64,000 nucleotides of DNA from Galeopsis tetrahit (Eukaryota > Streptophyta > Magnoliopsida > Lamiales > Lamiaceae): positions 45,973,494-46,037,493 of the forward strand of contig OY776133.1 of the NCBI GenBank assembly GCA_963675135.1, in the 5' to 3' direction. This document shows, piece after piece, positions 59,764-64,000 of this stretch (the first letter of the stretch is position 1; each line of letters begins with the position of its first letter). Below the pieces are notes generated by a model. It had not been told where the DNA came from. It did no database searches and saw only the letters and a program-made list of their open reading frames with translations. The position numbers and the translations under genes are program-made.

Positions 59764-62187
59764 ATGTCGATCGTATCCCTATTCGATGTAAGATCTAACA
59801 TGCAGGCTAGGTTTGACCTAGGCAAGTACGTCTCTGAAGGAAAAGTGCATGTGGAAGGATCAGTGTTCTTCAAGGGTAGACACACTAACGACAACAAGGA
59901 GATCCTTGTTAAGTGTTTCAGGTGTGGGTTGAAGCCATATTTGGAAGCTTTTCCTGAAGTCGTCTTGGAAGAAGAGGTGTTGGAGTTCTATGCAAACCAA
60001 TCCAAGACACATCAAAGCCCACATAAACCACAACTCAAATTCCCTCAACCTCAACAGAAAATGTTGAACCCTCAAACCCATTTATTTCGGAAACTACTCT
60101 AGTTGCCACTGCAACAACTGAGACAAGGACCCCACTTGCTCAGACCCCTTCCGAAATTAGATTTGAATCCCTTGTATATTATCCAATGTGTCTCCGAGAG
60201 AAGAGTATTCGTGCGAAAGTTAGCAATAATTTGAGAAAGATGCTCCCATCAGTAGAGATCGACTCATCTTCTGAACAATTTGAGAAACTCCTGAGAATAT
60301 GCACGTGGGTTGCATTGAAGAAGGCCCCGATAGAAGATTTTTTCGAGGTAATCATCGGAATGGGCGTAATTTCTAATTTTCAAGATTAGGAAATGGAACA
60401 GAAGGAGAACAGTGGAGTCAGAGACCACTCGGAATTGTTCCCAGCCCATGCCTTGACAGCTTTGGTGAAGAGGATGCTAAATATTTCTGATGATGTGTTG
60501 TCTTCAGAAGTCAAGTTTGATATTGGAGTTCAAACTGACCTTGTGGAAGACGAGTTGAAAGCTGAATCCATTGATGTTGGAGTTCAAACATCTGAGCCGT
60601 TGGTTGAATTGAAGAATGTCTCGGACCATCTAGAAGCAGTTGCTGGAAGTGCTGAAGCAGAAGACAACTCAATCTTATTTTCTAAGGAAGATGATGAGTT
60701 TGTAGAAGCTTTTGTATTTGATGAAGATGAGATAGCTGTTAAAGATGATGATGAGTTTGCCGATATTCAAGATTCTCATGTCTTTCCAGAAGGATTCCTA
60801 GACAGCTTGAAGATGGACTTGAAAGATGTTGTTCAGTCTTCAATAGATGAGTTCTTAAATTCCAAATTGAAAGAAGTTCTGGTGGAACAGAATCAGTCTC
60901 TTGTAGATAGTTCTAGAGAGTTGATTGTTGGTAAAGTCAACCAGATGGACTCAACCTTCAGACAAGAGATGTATGCCCAGATTGAAGAATTCTTGAAGAA
61001 GCAAGTTGACTATTCTGAGAAACGTTCGATTAACTTTGCAAGATCACTAGCTGAAGAGTCAAGCAAGATGGAACGACTCTACCGTGTGAAAATTGAGATA
61101 GCTGATGAGCAAAGAAGAGAAGCACAAGATCAGTTGGTGCGTTCTAGAGCTGTTCTTACAGAGCTAACTGAACAGAACAGGTTTCTCAGACAGACTGCTA
61201 CTCACTTTAAGGATGAGCTAATCTCAAGTTCAAGGAAGTTAGAGCTCACTGCTGATCGTCTTGACAAGACGAGTCACGACAAGACGCATCAGAGGCAGAT
61301 TGTGATTGCTGCTGAAGCTATGAAGGAAGCTTTGAAAGAAGAAATGACTCGCTTTACTAGTCTATTCACTCTTAAGGCAGGTGATGAAGCTAAAAAGGGG
61401 GAAGAGACGAGTAGAGTTGAAGAAAAGTCGAAGTCTAGTGCTGAACCGGAAATGAGAGAAGCTGCTACTGTTATGCAAGATTTAAGAAGGCCCAAGAGAG
61501 GTAAGCTTGTGAAGAAAGCTGATCTTGAGCAAGCTAAGGCAGAAGAGCAGAAGAGACAGGTGAAAGGCAAAGGTGTTGCTTCTCCTGAGGTTCAGACAAG
61601 ACGAGTTGCGAAGAGAAAGTTTATCATTGAAGAGCCAAAAGCTGAAGAAGAGACGACTGCAATCGTGAAGAAGCAAAAGATTGATGATGATTCTCATTAT
61701 GCTAGTAAAAAAAGTTGGCAAGCATATTCGAAGATTGCAGAAGTTAAAGGCTAATCCAGATATTGTTGAAGATGCGTTCATAGACAACTTCATTGACAAT
61801 GAACATAGAGAAGATTGGTTCAAAGTCAAGTTGCAATGGGAGTTAGATCACTGGATCATTAGGAAGTTTGGAGATGCAGACAACAATGAAGAGCTATATG
61901 TAATATTTGACAAGTTTATGGAAGTTCAAGATTTGAAGCTTTGGAATTTGATTATGAGAAAAGCTGCTGTTGTGAATTTCAATATTCTAGTTCCGATCTA
62001 TCCGAAATGGACTACTCATATGCTGAGTTCTGGCAAGAGGATCGACTTCAATCATATCAAGAAGTTCGGAGAAGAGTTGCTAGACAAGGAGAAGATCGAC
62101 AATGAAGAACATATCTCAGTAATCCATAGAAGACTCCTCGATGCTTTTTGTGTTCCTAATCTAGAAGGAGGTAACATTACTGACTAA
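59764..62187 (+). pseudogene. Post-pol extra ORF: acidic, coiled-coil protein of unknown function
   Basis: About 800 codons in four frame segments: 59764-60102, 60186-60389, 60393-61754 (same frame as the previous, separated only by TAG at 60390-60392) and 61681-62187. The start region (SNMQARFDLGKYVSEGKVHV) and the end (EEHISVIHRRLLDAF) look globular. The middle is acidic and holds two GVQT motifs (about 60519-60540, 60571-60592). A long helical coiled coil follows (about 60810-61370), then a Lys/Arg-rich part with NLS-like runs (KRGKLVKKA, RRVAKRKF). I see no signal peptide, membrane span or Cys-rich ectodomain, so it does not look like an envelope protein, although some Sireviruses carry env-like ORFs at this place. 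Function unknown. Confidence 0.75.
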
Positions 62188-62351
62188 GTGTAATTTCTTT
62201 ACTTATGTTTTTTTGTTTTGATTAAGTATGTGTAATCTACTGATCTTTATGTGAATGAATGAAAAGATAAGTACCTTTGATGATTAAAGACAAGATAACT
62301 ACTTAACTAGTCTACTATTATGAAAAGATTCAAGTAGTTTTGGCTTCATCA

Positions 62352-62364
62352 AAAAGGGGGAAAT
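62352..62364 (+). other. Polypurine tract
   Basis: AAAAGGGGGAAAT directly before the 3' LTR; plus-strand primer site. Confidence 0.9.
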
Positions 62365-63670
62365 TGTTGGGATATGAATCCTAAGACAAGTCCTAAATGA
62401 TGAAAAGAAAAGATAAAGTTTTGACAAGCCAAAAGTAGACTTGAATATTTTCCAAGTGTTGACTGATCTAGTCTAGTTATGGAAGTCGTCTTGAGCAGAT
62501 CAGTAGAGTTCACAAGACAAGTAAAAGTTCAAAAGAAAAGTTTAAGTGTTTGAAAGAAAAGACAAGTACGTTTATAAGTACTTTGTTATATTTGTTTAGG
62601 TTGTTTATTGAGCTATTCCAAGATGTATAGAAGCTCAAGTTTCGTTTGTATTTGTATATTCAATGTATAGATCTTAAGTTGACTAAGCTATGTTATAAAA
62701 CTTAATGTAATGTAATAGTCTTGTTAAGATTAGATGTTAGGACTAGTTTAGTGTTCTATTGAAGTCTACAGAAGAAGACCTGCGCAAGACAAGATGAGTA
62801 AGAAGAAAACTCAGAATTTGTCTAAGTATGGAGACAAGACAGGTGCGCAACAAGACAAGTCAACAAGAAGAATGAAGAAGTTAGTTATTAAAACGCGTGT
62901 GGAGATAAAGATTGAAGAGTTAGTTATGGAATAACTAAATAACTAAAGAAACGCGAGGAAAGATAAAAGAATAAGTTAGAAATCAGTTTTCAAGAAAAGG
63001 TTGTTACATAACTGAAAGTTCTTGAAGTTAGAAGCCTATAAATACCTCAAGGTATTTAACGGTTATGACTACTGATTCTAAGAGATTTACTGAAGCAAAT
63101 TAACAAAGTATTCAAGCTAATTACTCTCAGAGTTGAAGATTCAGAAAGAAGCCAAAAGACAAGTGAAGATCAAAGAAGGCTACTACTGAAGACAGAGAAG
63201 TTTTATTGTATCAAGTTGCTAGTTGCTTGTTAAATAGCTAGTTAGATCGAAGATATATCTGGTGGTATATTCGAGAAGATCTAAGTCTTATTTCTTGGGA
63301 CTTAAAGCTACAAGAACACATTACTCGATTGGAAGAGTTAATAAGAATATCACAACTGGGTTTGTGAGAGTGGATGTAGACAAGTTGTCGAACCACTATA
63401 AATCTCGTGTTTGATTTACTTTACTGTTTTATTTGTGTTTGATTGATTAACTGCTTAATTGATTGAATTACATATCTGAACAAGACTAGTAGAGTGTTCA
63501 TACAGTGTTCACGAATTTAGTTGAGTATAAACTTGATTTGGCTCATTGTTTAATTTTGATATTCCGCATTCGTATTCTGATATATTGAAAGATTTTTGAA
63601 AAGTCTATTCACCCCCTCTAGACGTTTTCACTAGCTTACTCAATATTATTAACTCAATTAGGGACCTACA
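62365..63670 (+). repeat. 3' LTR
   Basis: 1306 bp, same ends as the 5' LTR; TATAAATA at 63037-63044. One base shorter in a T run near 62570. Confidence 0.97.
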
Positions 63671-63757
63671 GAAAGAAATATGTAACTAAAGCAAGCAAAT
63701 GTGCCTTTTCTAATTAGTAAAAATATCCGAAAAAAATTATCTTAATTTTCATCTTAC

Positions 63758-64000
63758 CTGTTTTAATTTTCGTTTTCTTCCGGCTTGCTCCAAACGTTGT
63801 TCCCAAAATCGAAATCGTTATTAAAACCTCTCTGCTTCACCATCCTTATCCTAGCTTTTGCCTGCAATAAATTAGAATTGTTTTCAGGCACTCTGTTTTT
63901 GTAAGATTTATTCATTCAAAATCTAAATTTAGAAAATTAACCATTCCCCATCTTCCATAATTAGGCTCTTACCAAGACTTTAAATTGTCTCTTTTCCCAT
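63758..64000 (-). CDS. 3'-terminal exons of an unrecognised host gene (partial)
   Basis: Minus-strand exon 63973-64000+ (open to the edge, reading WEKRQFKVL) ends at a TTG|GTAAGA donor. The next exon, 63758-63861, begins after TTGCAG in matching phase and encodes 32 residues (AKARIRMVKQRGFNNDFDFG and on through NNVWSKPEENEN) before TAA at 63763-63765. It then runs into AACAG|GTAAGA, a likely donor of a 3' UTR intron. The copia element lies 82 bp further on and so would sit in that intron or the 3' flank. The family is not recognised from this short C-terminus, which is basic then acidic and hydrophilic. Confidence 0.5.

Larger units (their letters stand above)
51765..63670 (+). mobile_element. 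Complete Ty1/copia (Sirevirus-like) retrotransposon, 11.9 kb
   Basis: Two LTRs (1307 and 1306 bp), tRNA-iMet primer site, gag, pol, an extra coding region and a polypurine tract. Flanked by the 5-bp duplication GAAAG (51760-51764, 63671-63675). The LTRs differ at roughly two dozen positions by eye, so the insertion is young. It is nevertheless defective: gag, protease, RNase H and the extra ORF are all interrupted. Length, long LTRs and a post-pol ORF fit Sireviruses. Confidence 0.97.

Noticed and set aside
59764..62187. Envelope (env) gene
   Set aside because: Position fits the env-like ORF of some Sireviruses, but no signal peptide, membrane span or surface-protein pattern is visible.

Overview
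This is plant nuclear DNA, most likely from a eudicot. It is AT-rich, has GT-AG introns, and is packed with plant-type transposons around a single complete host gene. The genus cannot be fixed from the sequence. There are no rRNA or tRNA genes, no CRISPR arrays and no prokaryotic features.

Layout. (1) 1-6146: a Sirevirus-like Ty1/copia retrotransposon on the minus strand, cut by the window edge. It sits inside (2) 6147-14878, a Ty3/gypsy element of the Tat lineage (dual RNase H), also minus strand. The gypsy element carries gag, protease, RT, integrase, tandem-repeat arrays downstream of pol, and an extra ORF on the opposite strand that the copia insertion interrupts. (3) 14879-16572: remains of a palindrome-rich MITE family, then intergenic DNA. 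(4) 16573-22138: the host gene, an intact 13-coding-exon gene on the minus strand for an interferon-related developmental regulator (IFRD) family protein, 443 aa, with several MITEs in its introns. (5) 22439-31985: AT-rich DNA with Stowaway-, Harbinger- and Mutator-type elements, including a probable gene-capturing MULE with a second MULE nested in it. (6) 31985 to about 38945: a decayed Rep/helicase Helitron on the minus strand, with a solo LTR in the helicase and a MITE in Rep. (7) 39995-42953: a deleted CACTA element. (8) 43147-45660: a 2.5 kb member of the palindrome family with another MULE nested in it. (9) 46857-47036: a small cysteine-containing ORF with an internal duplication. (10) 49473-51101: Stowaway MITEs, a Helitron 3' end and two exon-like segments of an unrecognised membrane protein. 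(11) 51765-63670: a complete copia element with two 1.3 kb LTRs and a GAAAG target duplication. It resembles the one at the left edge and has a long extra coding region between pol and the 3' LTR. (12) 63758-64000: the last exons of an unrecognised minus-strand host gene.

Nearly every transposon ORF is broken by frameshifts, stops or deletions. The two copia copies are broken at different places. The window can be read as layered insertions: MITEs in the Helitron, MULE in MITE, MULE in MULE, copia in gypsy. Five Mutator-type insertions show perfect 9-bp target duplications. The points most worth following up are the post-pol protein of the copia element, the antisense ORF and hairpin minisatellite of the Tat element, the palindrome-ended MITE family, and a MITE lying exactly on a splice donor of the IFRD gene.
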